A DNA stretch of 64,000 nucleotides, taken from Xylocopa sonorina (Eukaryota; Arthropoda; Insecta; Hymenoptera; Apidae). The notes beneath the pieces were generated by a model, which did no database searches, had not been told where the DNA came from, and worked only from the letters and a program-made list of their open reading frames with translations. Positions 1 through 12,300 of this stretch are shown in pieces. The stretch covers positions 186,001 through 250,000 of the forward strand of contig NW_027490443.1 of NCBI RefSeq assembly GCF_050948175.1, read 5' to 3'. Position 1 is the stretch's first letter. Each line of letters starts with the position of its first letter. The translations under genes and the position numbers were made by a program.

Positions 1-490
1 TTTCTATGTTTCATGGTAAGATATAATATGATTTGCGAAGTATTATGTATTCCTCGTCTACACTTCAAATGAATGTAAATGCGACACTTCCTTACAAGGA
101 AATAGCGTTTGCAGATGTCTACGTATCGAAGCAATAGAGTTCTAATGCTTCTTAAAACGCGATATCGCATCTCATTCCTATGTTTCGTGGTAAGATATAA
201 TATTCATTGCGAAGTGTTATGCATTCCTCGTCTACGATTCAAATGAAAGTTAATGCGACACTTCCTTGCAAGGAAATAGCGTCTGCAGATGTCTACGTAT
301 CGTAGAAATGGATTTCTGATGCTTCTTAGAACGCGATATCGCATCTCATTTCTATGTTTCATGGTAAGATATAATATTCATTGCGAAGTGTTATGCATTC
401 CTCGTCTACGATTCAAATGAAAGTAAATGCGATACCTACTTGCAAGGAAATAGCATTTGCAGATATCTACCTATCGTAGCAATAGTGTTC

Positions 491-1186
491 TAATGCTTCA
501 TAAAACGCGATATCGCATGTCATTTCTATGTATCATGGTAAGATATAATATTCATTGCGAAGTGTTATGCATTCCTCGTCTACGATTCAAATGAAAGTAA
601 ATGCGACACTTCCTTGCAAGGAAACAGCGATTGCAGATGTCTATGTATCGTAGCAATAGAGCTCTTCTAATTCTTAAAACGCGATTTCGCATCTCATTTC
701 TATGTTTCATGGTAAGGTATAATATGATTTGCGAAGTGTTATGTATTCCTCGCCTACACTTCAAGTGAATGTAAATGCGACACTTCCTTGCAAGGAAATA
801 GCCTTTGCAGATGTCTACGTATCGTAGCAATAGAGTTCTAATGCTTCATAAAACGCGATATCGCATGTCATTTCTATGTATCATGGTAAGATATAATATT
901 CATTGCGAAGTGTTATGCATTCCTCGTCTACGATTCAAATGAAAGTAAATGCGACACTTCCTTGCTAGGAAACAGCGATTGCAGATGTCTACGTATCGTA
1001 GCAATAGAGGTCTTCTAATTCTTAAAACGCGATTTCGCATCTCATTTCTATGTTTCATGGTAAGGTATAATATGATTTGCGAAGTGTTATGTATTCCTCG
1101 CCTACACTTCAAGTGAATGTAAATGCGACACTTCCTTGCAAGGAAATAGCCTTTGCAGATGTCTACGTATCGTAGCAATAGAGTTC
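491..1186. repeat. tandem duplication of a two-monomer unit (2 x 348 bp)
   Basis: Positions 491-838 and 839-1,186 are nearly identical at a 348-bp spacing. Both carry the linked rare variants ATGCTTCATAAAACG, CGCATGTCATTTC, TATGTATCATGG, GGAAACAGCGATTGC and CTTCTAATTC. I noticed three differences, near 617, 643 and 660. This is a recent local dimer duplication. Confidence 0.88.
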
Positions 1187-1915
1187 TAATGCTTCATAAA
1201 ACGCGATATCGCATCTCATTTCTATGTTTCATGGTAAGATATAATATGATTTGCGAAGTGTTATGTATTCCTCGTCTACACCTCAAATGAATGTAAATGC
1301 GACACTTCCTTGCAGGGAAATGGCGTTTGCAGATGTCTACGTATCGAGGCAATAGAGTTCAAATGCTTCTTAGAACGAGATATTGCATCTCATTTCTATG
1401 TTTCATGGTAAGATATAACATGATTTGCAAAGTGTTATGTATTCCTCGTCTACACTTCAAATGAATGTGAATGCGATACTTCCTCGCTAGGAAATAGCGT
1501 TTGCAGATGTCTACGTATCGTAGCAATAGCTTTCTAATGCTTCTTAAAACTCGATATCGCATCTCATATCTATGTTTCATGATAACATATAATATTCATT
1601 GCGAAGTGTTATGCATTCCTCGTCCACACATCAAATGAATGTAAATGCGACACTTCCTTGCAAGGAAATAGCGTTTGCAGATGTCTACGTATCGTAGCAA
1701 TGGATTTCTGATGCTTCTTAGAACGCGATATCGCATCTCATTTCTATGTTTCATGGTAAGATATAATATGATTTGCGAAGTGTCATGTATTCCTCGTCTA
1801 CACTTCAAATGAATGTAAATGCGACACTCGCTCGCTAGGAAATAGCGTTTGCAGATGTCTACGTATCGTAGCAATAGAGTTCTAATGCTTCTTAAAACGC
1901 GATATCGCATCTCCT

Positions 1916-2430
1916 TTCTATGTTTCATGGTAAGATATAATATGATTTGCGAAGTGTTATGTATTCCCCGTCTACACTTCAAATGAATGTGAATGCGATA
2001 CTTCCTCGCTAGGAAATAGCGTTTGCAGATGTCTACGTATCGTAGCAATAGCTTTCTAATGCTTCCTAAAACGCGATATCGCATCTCATTTCTATGTTTC
2101 ATGGTAAGATATAACATGATTTGCGAAGTGTCATGTATTCCTCGTCTACACTTCAAATGAATGTGAATGCGATACTTCCCCACTAGGAAATAGCGTTTGC
2201 AGATGTCTACGTATCGTAGCAATAGCTTTCTAGTGCTTCTTAAAACGCGATATCGCATCTCATTTCTATGTTTCATAGTAAGATATAAGATGATTTGCTA
2301 AGTGTCATGTATTCCTCGTCTACACTTCAAATGAATGTAAATGCGACACTTCCTTGTTAGGAAATAGCGTCTGCAGATGTCTGGGTATCGTAGCAATAGA
2401 GTTCCAATGCTTCTTAAAACGCGATATCGC
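1916..2430. repeat. about three-monomer cassette, first of four copies
   Basis: This block carries linked rare variants in fixed order: CGATACTTCCTCGC, then GCTTCCTAAAACG with ATAACATG, then CTTCCCCACTAGG, then ATAAGATGATTTGCTAAG, then CTTGTTAGG with GTCTGGGTATC. Related copies lie near 2,438-2,850 (diverging at its right end), 3,134-3,630 and 5,224-5,720. Spacings are 522, 696 and 2,090 bp, that is 3, 4 and 12 monomers, the last with two inserted bases. Confidence 0.82.
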
Positions 2431-4350
2431 ATCTCATTTCTATGTTTCATGGTAAGATATAACATGATTTGCGAAGTGTTATGTATTCCTCGTCTACACT
2501 TCAAATGAATGTGAATGCGATACTTCCTCGCTAGGAAATAGCGTTTGCAGATGTCTACGTATCGTAGCAATAGCTTTCTAATGCTTCCTAAAACGCGATA
2601 TCGCATCTCATTTCTATGTTTCATGGTAAGATATAACATGATTTGCGAAGTGTCATGTATTCCTCGTCTACACTTCAAATGAATGTGAATGCGATACTTC
2701 CCCACTAGGAAATAGCGTTTGCAGATGTCTACGTATCGTAGCAATAGCTTTCCAATGCTTCTTAAAACGCGATATCGCATCTCATTTCTATGTTTCATGG
2801 TAAGATATAAGATGATTTGCCAAGTGTCATGTATTCCTCGCCCACGCATCAAATGAATGTAAATGCGACACTTCCTTGCGAGGAAATAGCGCTTGCAGAT
2901 GTCTACGTATCGTAGCAATGGATTTCTGATGCGTCTTAGAACGCGATATCGCATCTCATTTCTATGTTTCATGGTAAGATATAATATGATTTGCGAAGTG
3001 TTATGTATTCCTCGTCTACACTTCAAATGAATGTAAATGCGACACTTCCTTGCAAGGAAATAGCGTTTGCAGATGTCTACCTATCGTAGCATTAGAGTTC
3101 CAATGCTTCTTAAAACGCGATATCGCATCTCATTTCTATGTTTCATGGTAAGATATAACATGATTTGCGAAGTGTTATGTATTCCCCGTCTACACTTCAA
3201 ATGAATGTGAATGCGATACTTCCTCGCTAGGAAATAGCGTTTGCAGATGTCTACGTATCGTAGCAATAGCTTTCTAATGCTTCCTAAAACGCGATATCGC
3301 ATCTCATTTCTATGTTTCATGGTAAGATATAACATGATTTGCGAAGTGTCATGTATTCCTCGTCTACACTTCAAATGAATGTGAATGCGATACTTCGCCA
3401 CTAGGAAATAGCGTTTGCAGATGTCTACGTATCGTAGCAATAGCTTTCTAATGCTTCTTAAAACGCGATATCGCATCTCATTTCTATGTTTCGTGGTAAG
3501 ATATAAGATGATTTGCTAAGTGTCATGTATTCCTCGTCTACACTTCAAATGAATGTAAATGCGACACTTCCTTGTTAGGAAATAGCGTCTGCAGATGTCT
3601 GGGTATCGTAGCAATAGAGTTCTAATGCTTCTTAAAACGCGATATCGCATCTCATTTCTACGTTTCATAGTAAGATGTATTATGATTTGCGAAGTGTTAT
3701 GCATTCCTCGTCTACAATTCAAATGAATGTAAATGCGACACTTCCTTGCAAGGAAATAGCGTTTGCAGATGTCTACGTATCGTAGCAATAGAGTTCTTAT
3801 GATTCTTAAAAAGCGATATCGCATCTCATTTCTATGTTTCATGGTAAGGTATAATATGATTTGCGAAGTGTTATGTATTCCTCGTCTACACTTCAAATGA
3901 ATGTGAATGCGACACTTCCTCGCTAGGAAATAGCGTTAGCAGATGTCTACGTATCGTAGCAATAGCTTTCTAATGCTTCTTAAAACTCGATATCGCATCT
4001 CATTTCTATGTTTCATGGTAAGATATAATATGATTTGCGAAGTGTTATGTATTCCTCGTCTACGCCTCAAATGAATGTAAATGCGACGCTTCCTTGCAGG
4101 GAAATAGCGTTTGCAGATGTCTACGTATCGAAGCAATAGAGTTCAAATGCTTCTTAAAACGAGATATTGCATCTCATATCTATGTTTCATGATAAGATAT
4201 AATATTCATTGCGAAGTGTTAAGCATTCCTCATCTACGATTCAAATGAATGTAAATGCGACACTTCCTTCCAAGGAAATAGCGTTTGCAGATGTCTACGT
4301 ATCGTAGCAATAGAGTTCTTATAATTCTTACAACGCGATATCGCATCTCA

Positions 4351-4526
4351 TTTCTATGTTTCATGGTAAGATATAACATGATTTGCGAAGTGTTATGTAT
4401 ACCTCGTCTACACTTCAAATGAATGTGAATGGTGATACTTCCTCGCTAGGAAATAGCGTTTGCAGATGTCTACGTATCGTAGCAATAGATTTCTAATGCT
4501 TCTTAAAACGGCGATATCGCATCTCA
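4351..4526. repeat. 176-bp monomer with two shared insertions
   Basis: This monomer is two bases longer than the rest because of one extra base at GAATGGTGATAC (near 4,431) and one at AAAACGGCGAT (near 4,510). Exactly the same two insertions occur together in the monomer at 6,267-6,442, so the two copies share ancestry. Confidence 0.88.
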
Positions 4527-6266
4527 TTACTATGTTTCATGGTAAGATATAATATGATTTGCGAAGTGCTATGTATTCCTCGTCTACACCTCAAATGAAT
4601 GTAAATGCGACACTTCCTTGCAGGGAAATAGCGTTTGCAGATGTCTACGTATCGTAGCAATAGCTTTCTAATGCGTCTTAAAACGCGATATCGCATCTCA
4701 TTTCTATGTTTCATGGTAAGATATAATATTCATTGCGAAGTGTTATGCATTCCTCGTCTACGATTCAAATGAATGTAAATGCGACACTTCCTTGCAAGGA
4801 AATAGCGTTTGCAGATGTCTACGTATCGTAGCAATAGAGTTCTTATGATTCTTAAAACGCGATATCGCATCTCATTTCTATGTTTCATGGTAAGGTATAA
4901 TATGATTAGCGAAGTGTTATGTATTCCTCGTCTACACTTCAAATGAATGTGAAAGCGACACTTCCTCGCTAGGAAATAGCGTCTGCAGATGTCTAGGTAT
5001 CGTAGTAATAGATTTCTAATGCTTCTTAAAACGAGATATTGCATCTCATATCTATGTTTCATGATAAGATATAATATACATTGCGACGTGTTATGCATTC
5101 CTCGTCAACGATTCAAATGAAAGTAAATGCGACACTTCCTTGCAAGGAAATAGCGTTTACAGATGTCTACGTATCGTAGCAATAGAGTTCATATGATTCT
5201 TAAAACGCGATATCGCATCACATTTCTATGTTTCATGGTAGGATATAACATGATTTGCGAAGTGTTATGCATTCCTCGTCTACACTTCAAATGAATGTGA
5301 ATGCGATACTTCCTCGCTAGGAAACAGCGTTTGCAGATGTCTACGTATCGTAGCAATAGCTTTCTAATGCTTCTTAAAACGCGATATCGCATCTCATTTC
5401 TATGTTTCATGGTAAGATATAACATGATTTGCGAAGTGTCATGTATTCCTCGTCTACACTTCAAATGAATGTGAATGCGATACTTCCCCACTAGGAAATA
5501 GCGTTTGCAGATGTCTACGTATCGTAGCAATAGCTTTCTAATGCTTCTTAAAACGCGATATCGCATCTCATTTCTTTGTTTCATGGTAAGATATAAGATG
5601 ATTTGCTAAGTGTCATGTATTCCTCGTCTACACTTCAAATGAATGTAAATGCGACACTTCCTTGTTAGGAAATAGCGTCTGCAGATGTCTGGGTATCGTA
5701 GCAATAGCTTTCTAATGCCTCTTAAAACTCGATATCGCATCTCATTTCTATGTTTCATGGTAGGATATAATATGATTTGCGAAGTGTTATGTATTCCTCG
5801 TCTACGCCTCAAATGAATGTAAATGCGACACTTCCTTGCAGGGAAATAGCGTTTGCAGATGTCTAAGTATCGAAGCAATAGAGTTCAAATGCTTCTTAAA
5901 ACGAGATATTGCATCTCATATCTATGTTTCATGATAAGATATAATATTCATTGCGAAGTGTTAAGCATTCCTCATCTACGATTCAAATGAATGTAAATGC
6001 GACACTTCCTTGCAAGGAAATAGCGTTTGCAGATGTCTACGTATCGTAGCAATAGAGTTCTTATAATTCTTAAAACGCGATTTCGCATCTCATTTCTATG
6101 TCTCATGGTAAGGAATAATATGATTTGCGAAGTGTTATGTATTCCTCGCCTACACTTCAAGTGAATGTAAATGCGACACTTCCTTGCAAGGAAATAGCGT
6201 TTGCAGATGTCTACGTATCGAAGCAATAGAGTTCTAATGCTTCTTACAACGCGATATCGCATCTCA

Positions 6267-6442
6267 TTTCTACGTTTCATGGTAAGATATAACATGATTT
6301 GCGAAGTGTTATGTATACCTCGTCTACACTTCAAATGAATGTGAATGGTGATACTTCCTCGCTAGGAAATAGCGCTTGCAGATGTCTACGTATCGTAGCA
6401 ATAGATTTCTAATGCTTCTTAAAACGGCGATATCGCATCTCA
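6267..6442. repeat. second 176-bp monomer, twin of 4,351-4,526
   Basis: It has the same paired one-base insertions, near 6,347 and 6,426. The flanking sequence to the left also matches (AAGCATTCCTCATCTACG near 4,220 and near 5,962). However, the left flank is 1,742 bp away from its twin and the insertion pair 1,916 bp away. The second locus therefore contains exactly one extra monomer between them. Confidence 0.86.
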
Positions 6443-9300
6443 TTACTATGTTTCATGGTAAGATATAATATGATTTGCGAAGTGTTATGCACTCCTCGTC
6501 TACGATTCAAATGAATGTAAATGCGACACTTCCTTGCAAGGAAATAGCGTTTGCAGATGTCTACGTATCGAAGCAATAGAGTTCAAATGCTTCTTAAAAC
6601 GCGATATCGCATCTCATTTCTATGTTTCATGGTAAGATATAATTTGATTTGCGAAGTGTTATGTTTTCCTCGTCTACACCTCAAATGAATGTAAATGCGA
6701 CACTTCCTTGCAAGGAAATAGCGAATCCAGATGTCTACCTATCGTAGCAATAGAGTTCTAATGCTTCTTAAAACGCGATATCGCATCTCATTTCTATGTT
6801 TCATGGTAAGATATAATATGATTTGCGAAGTGTTATGTATTCCTCGTCTACACTTCAAATCTATGTAAATACGACACTTCCTTGCAAGGAAATAGCGTTT
6901 GCAGATGTCTACCTATCGTAGCAATAGAGTTCTAATGCTTCTTAAAACGCGATATCGTATCTCATTTCTATGTTTCATGGTAAGATATAATATTCATTGC
7001 GAAGTGTTATGCATTCCTCGTCTACGATTCAAACGAAAGTAAATGCGATACTTCCTTGCAAGGAAATAGCATTTGCAGATGTCTACCTATCGTAGCAATA
7101 GTGTTCTAATGCTTCTTAAAACGCGATATCGCATCTCATTTCTATGTATCATGGTAAGATATAATATTCATTGCGAAGTGTTATGCATTCCTCGTCTACA
7201 CTTCAAATGAATGTAAATGCGACACTTCCTTGCAAGGAAATAGCGTTTGCAGATGTCTACGTATCGTAGCAATGGATTTCTGACGCTTCTTAGAACGCGA
7301 TATCGCATCTCATTTCTATGTTTCATGGTAAGATATAATATGATTTGCGAAGTGTTATGTATTCCTCGTCTACACTTCAAATGAATGTGAATGCGACACT
7401 TCCTTGCAAGGAAATAGCGTTTGCAGATGACTACGTATCGAAGCAATAGATTTGAAATGCTTCTTAAAACGAGATATTGCATCTCATATCTATGTTTCAT
7501 GATAAGATATAATATTCATTGCGAAGTGTTATGTATTCCTCGTCTATACATCAAATGAATGTAAATGCGACACTTCCTTGCAAGGAAATAGCGTTTGCAG
7601 ATGTCTACGTATCGTAGCAATAGAGTTCTAATGCTTCTTAAAACGCGATATCGCATCTCATTTCTATGTTACATGGTAAGATATAATATGATTTGCGAAG
7701 TATCACTTATTCCCCGTCTACACTTCAAATGAATGTAAATGCGACACTTCCTTGCAAGGAAATAGCGTTTGCAGATGTCTACGTATCGAAGCAATAGAGT
7801 TCAAATGCTTCTTAAAACGAGATATTGCATCTCATATCTATGTTTCATGATAAGATATAATATACATTGCGAAGTGTTATGCATTCCTCGTCTACGATTC
7901 AAATGAAAGTAAATGCGACACTTCCTTGCAAGGAAATAGCGTTTGCTGATGTCTACGTATCGTAGCAATAGATTTCTAATGCTTCTTAAAACGCGATATC
8001 GCATCTCATTTCTATGTCTCATGGTAAGATATAATATGATTTGCGAAGTGTTATGTATTCCTCGTCTACACCTCAAATGAATGTAAATGCGACACTTCCT
8101 TGCAGGGAAATAGCGTTTGCAGATGTCTACGTTACGAAGCAATAGAGTCCAAATGCTTCTTAAAACGAGATATTGCATCTCATATCTATGTTTCATGATA
8201 AGATATAATATTCATTGCGAAGTGTTATGCATTCCTCGTCCACACATCAAATGAATGTAAATGCGACACTTCCTTGCAAGGAAAGAGCGTTTGCAGATGT
8301 CTACGTATCGTAGCAATAGAGTTCAAATGCTTCTTAAAACGAGATATTGCATCTCATTTCTATGTTTCATGGTAAGATATAATATGATTTGCGAAGTGTT
8401 ATGCATTCCTCGTCTACGATTCAAATGGATGAAAATGCGACACTTCCTTGCAAGGAAATAGCGTTTGCAGATGACTACGTATAGTAACAATAGAGTTCTT
8501 ATGATTCTTAGAACGCTATATTGTATCTCATTTCAACGTTTCATGGTAAGATATAATTTGATTTGCGAAGTGTCATGTATTCCTCGTCAACACTTCAAAT
8601 GAATGTGAATGCGACACTTCCTCTCTAGGAAATAGCGTCTGCAGATGTCTAGGTATCGTAGCAATAGAGTCCTAATGCTTCATAAAACGCGATATCGCTT
8701 CTCATTTCTATGTTTCATGGTAAGATATAATATGATTTGCGAAGTGTCATCTATTCCTCGTCTACACTTCAAATGAATGTAAATGCGACACTTCCTTGCA
8801 AGGAAATAGCGTTTGCAGATGTCTACGTATCGTAGGGATAGAGTTCTAATGCTTCTTAAAACGCGATATCGCATCTCATTTCTATGTTTCATGGTAAGAT
8901 ATAATAAGATTTGCGAAGTATCATGTATTCCTCGTCTACAGTTCAAATGAATGTGAATGCGACACTTCCTCGCTAGGAAATAGCGTTTGCAGATGTCTAC
9001 GTGTCGTACCAATAGATTTGCAATGCTTCATAAAACGCGATATTGCATCTGATATCTATGTTTCATGGTAAGATGTAATATGATTTGCGAAGTGTTATGT
9101 ATTCCTCTTCTACACTTCAAATGAATGTAAATGCGACACTTCCTTGCAAGGAAATAGCGTTTGCAGATGTCTACGTATCGCAGGGATAGAGTTCTAATGC
9201 TTCTTAAAACGACATATCGCACCACATTTCTATGTTTCACGATAAGATATAATATTCATTGCGAAGTCTTATGCATTCCTCGTCTACGATTCAAATGGAT

Positions 9301-12300
9301 GAAAATGCGACACTTCCTTGCTAGGAAATAGCGTTTGCAGATGTCTACGTATCGAAGCAATAGTGTTCAAATGCTTCTTAAAACAAGTTATCGCCACTCA
9401 TTTCTATGTTTCATGATAAGATGTAATATTCATTGCGAAGTGTTATGTATTCCTCGCCTACACTTCAAATGAATGTAAATGCGACACTTCCTTGCTAGGA
9501 AATAGCGTTTGCAGATGTCTACGTATCGAAGCAATAGAGTTCAAATGCTTCTAAAAACGAGATATTGCATCTCATATCTATGTTTCATGATAAGATATAA
9601 TATTCATTGCGAAGTGTTATGCATTCCTCGTCTACGATTCAAATGAATGTAAATGCGACACTTCCTTGCAAGGAAATGGCGTTTGCAGATGTCTACGTAT
9701 CGTAGCATTGAATTTCTGATGCTTCTTAGAACGCGATATCGCATCTCATTTCTATGTTTCATGGTAAGATATAATATGATTTGCGAAGTGTTATGCATTC
9801 CTCGTCTACGATTCAAATGGATGAAAATGCGACACTTCCTTGCTAGGAAATAGCGTTTGCAGATGTCTACGTATCGAAGCAATAGTGTTCAAATGCTTCT
9901 TAAAACAAGATATCGCAACTCATTTCTATGTTTCATGACAAGATGTAATATTCATTGCGAAGTGTTATGTATTCCTCGCCTACACTTCAGATGAATGTAA
10001 ATGCGACACTTCCTTGCTAGGAAATAGCGTTTGCAGATGTCTACGTATCGAAGCAATAGAGTTCAAATGCTTCTTAAAACGAGATATTGCATCTCATATC
10101 TATGTTTCACGATAAGATATAATATTCATTGCGAAGTGTTATGCATTCCTCGTCTACGATTCAAATGAATGTAAATGCGACACTTCCTTGCAAGGAAATA
10201 GCGTTTGCAGATGTCTACGTATCACAGCAATAGAGTTCTTGTGATTCTTAGAACGCGATATCGCATCTCATTTCTATGTTTCATGGTAAGATATAATATG
10301 ATTTGCGAAGTGTCATCTATTCCTCGTCTACACTTCAAATGAATGTAATGCGACACTTCCTTACAAGGAAATAGCGTTTGCAGATGTCTACGTATCGTAG
10401 GGGTAGAGTTCTAATGCGTCTTAAAACGCGATATCGCATCTCATTTCTATGTTTCATGGTAAGATATAATATGATTTGCGAAGTATCATGTATTCCTCGT
10501 CTACACTTCAAATGAATGTAAATGCAACACTTCCTCGCTAGGAAATAGCATTTGCAGATGTCTACGTATCGTAGCAATAGATTTCTAATGCTACTTAAAA
10601 CGCGATATCGCATCTGATTTCTATGTTTCATGGTAAGATATAATATGATTTGCGAAGTGTTATGTATTCCTCTTCTACACTTCAAATGAATGTAAATGCG
10701 ACACTTCCTTGCTAGGAAATAGCGTTTGCAGATGTCTACGTATCGTAGCAATAGATTTCTAATGCTTCTTAAAACGCGATATCGCATCTCATTTCTATGT
10801 TTCATGGTAAGATATAATATGATTTGCGAAGTGTCATGTATTCCTCGTCTACACTTCAAATGAATGTAAATGCGACACTTCCTTGTAAGGAAATAGCGTC
10901 TGCAGATGTCTAGGTATCGTAGCAATAGAGTTCTAATGCTTCATAAAACGCGATATCGCTTCTCATTTCTATGTTTCATGGTAAGATATAACATGATTTG
11001 CGAAGTGTTATGCATTCCTCGTCTACGATTCAAATGAATGTAAATGCGACACTTCCTTGCTGGGAAATAGCGTTTGCAGATGTCTACGTATCGTAGCAAT
11101 AGAGTTCTTATGATTCTTAAAACGCGATATCGCATCTCATTTCTATGTTTCATGGTAAGATATAATATGATTTGCGAAGTGTCATCTATTCCTCGTCTAC
11201 ACTTCAAATGAATGTAAATGCGACACTTCCTTGCAAGGAAATAGCGTTTGCAGATGTCTACGTATCGTAGGGATAGAGTTCTAATGCTTCTTAAAACGCG
11301 ATATCGCATCTAATTTCTATGTTTCATGGTAAGATATAATATGATTTGCGAAGTATCATGTATTCTTCGTCTACACTTCAAATGAATGTAAATGCAACAC
11401 TTCCTCGCTAGGAAATAGCGTTTGCAGATGTCTACGTATCGTAGCAATAGATTTCTAATGCCTCTTAAAACAAGATATCGCAACTCATTTCTATGTTTCA
11501 TGATAAGAAGTAATATTCATTGCGAAGTGTTATGTATTCCTCGCCTACACTTCAAATGAATGTAAATGCGACACTTCCTTGCTAGGAAATAGCGTTTGCA
11601 GATGTCTACGTATTGAAGCAAGAGAGTTCAAATGCTTCTTAAAACGAGATATTGCATCTCATATCTATGTTTCATGATAAGATATAATATTCATTGCGAA
11701 GTGTTATGCATTTCTCGTCTACGATTCAAATGAATGTAAATGCGACACTTCCTTGCAAGGAAATAGCGTTTGCAGATGTCTGCGTATCACAGCAATAGAG
11801 TTCTTGTGATTCTTAGAACGCGATATCGCATCTCATTTCTATGTTTCATGGTAAGGTATAATATGATATGCGAAGTGTTATGTATTCCTCGTCTACACTT
11901 CAAATGAATGTGAATGCGACTCTTCCTCGCTAGGAAATGGCGTTTGCAGATGTCTACCTATCGTAGCAATAGTGTTCTCATGCTTCTTAAAACGCGATAT
12001 CGCATCTCATTTCCATGTTTCATGGTAAGATATAATATGATTTGCGAAATGTAATGTATTCTTCGTCCACACTTCAAACGAATGTAAATGCGACACTTCC
12101 TTGCAAGGAAATAGCGTTTGCAGATGTCTACTTATCGTAGCAATAGAGTTCTAATGCTTCTTAAAACGCGATGTCGCATCTCATTTCCATGCTTCATGGT
12201 AAAATATAATATGATTTGCGATGTGTTATGTATTCCTCTTCTACACTTCAAATGAATGTAAATGCGACACTTCCTTGCAAGGAAATAGCGTTTGCAGATG

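Larger units (their letters stand above)
1..9300. repeat. left array domain, mixed monomer types
   Basis: About 53 monomers. This part is rich in monomers with ATAACATG, CGATACTTCC and CTCGCTAGG variants. It also has the type whose right half reads ATTCATTGCG followed by TGCATTCC and CTACGATTC. The CGAGATATTG monomer occurs here, but the linked GATGTAATATTC monomer that precedes it further right is absent. Local duplications of two to three monomers dominate. No gene or unique sequence is present. Confidence 0.75.

Noticed and set aside
8261..8461. Plus-strand reading frames such as 8,261-8,461, 9,653-9,853, 34,216-34,413 and 61,397-61,585 as genes
   Set aside because: They are 62-66 codons, lie fully inside the satellite, overlap the minus-strand frame and are present only where a monomer variant removes a stop.
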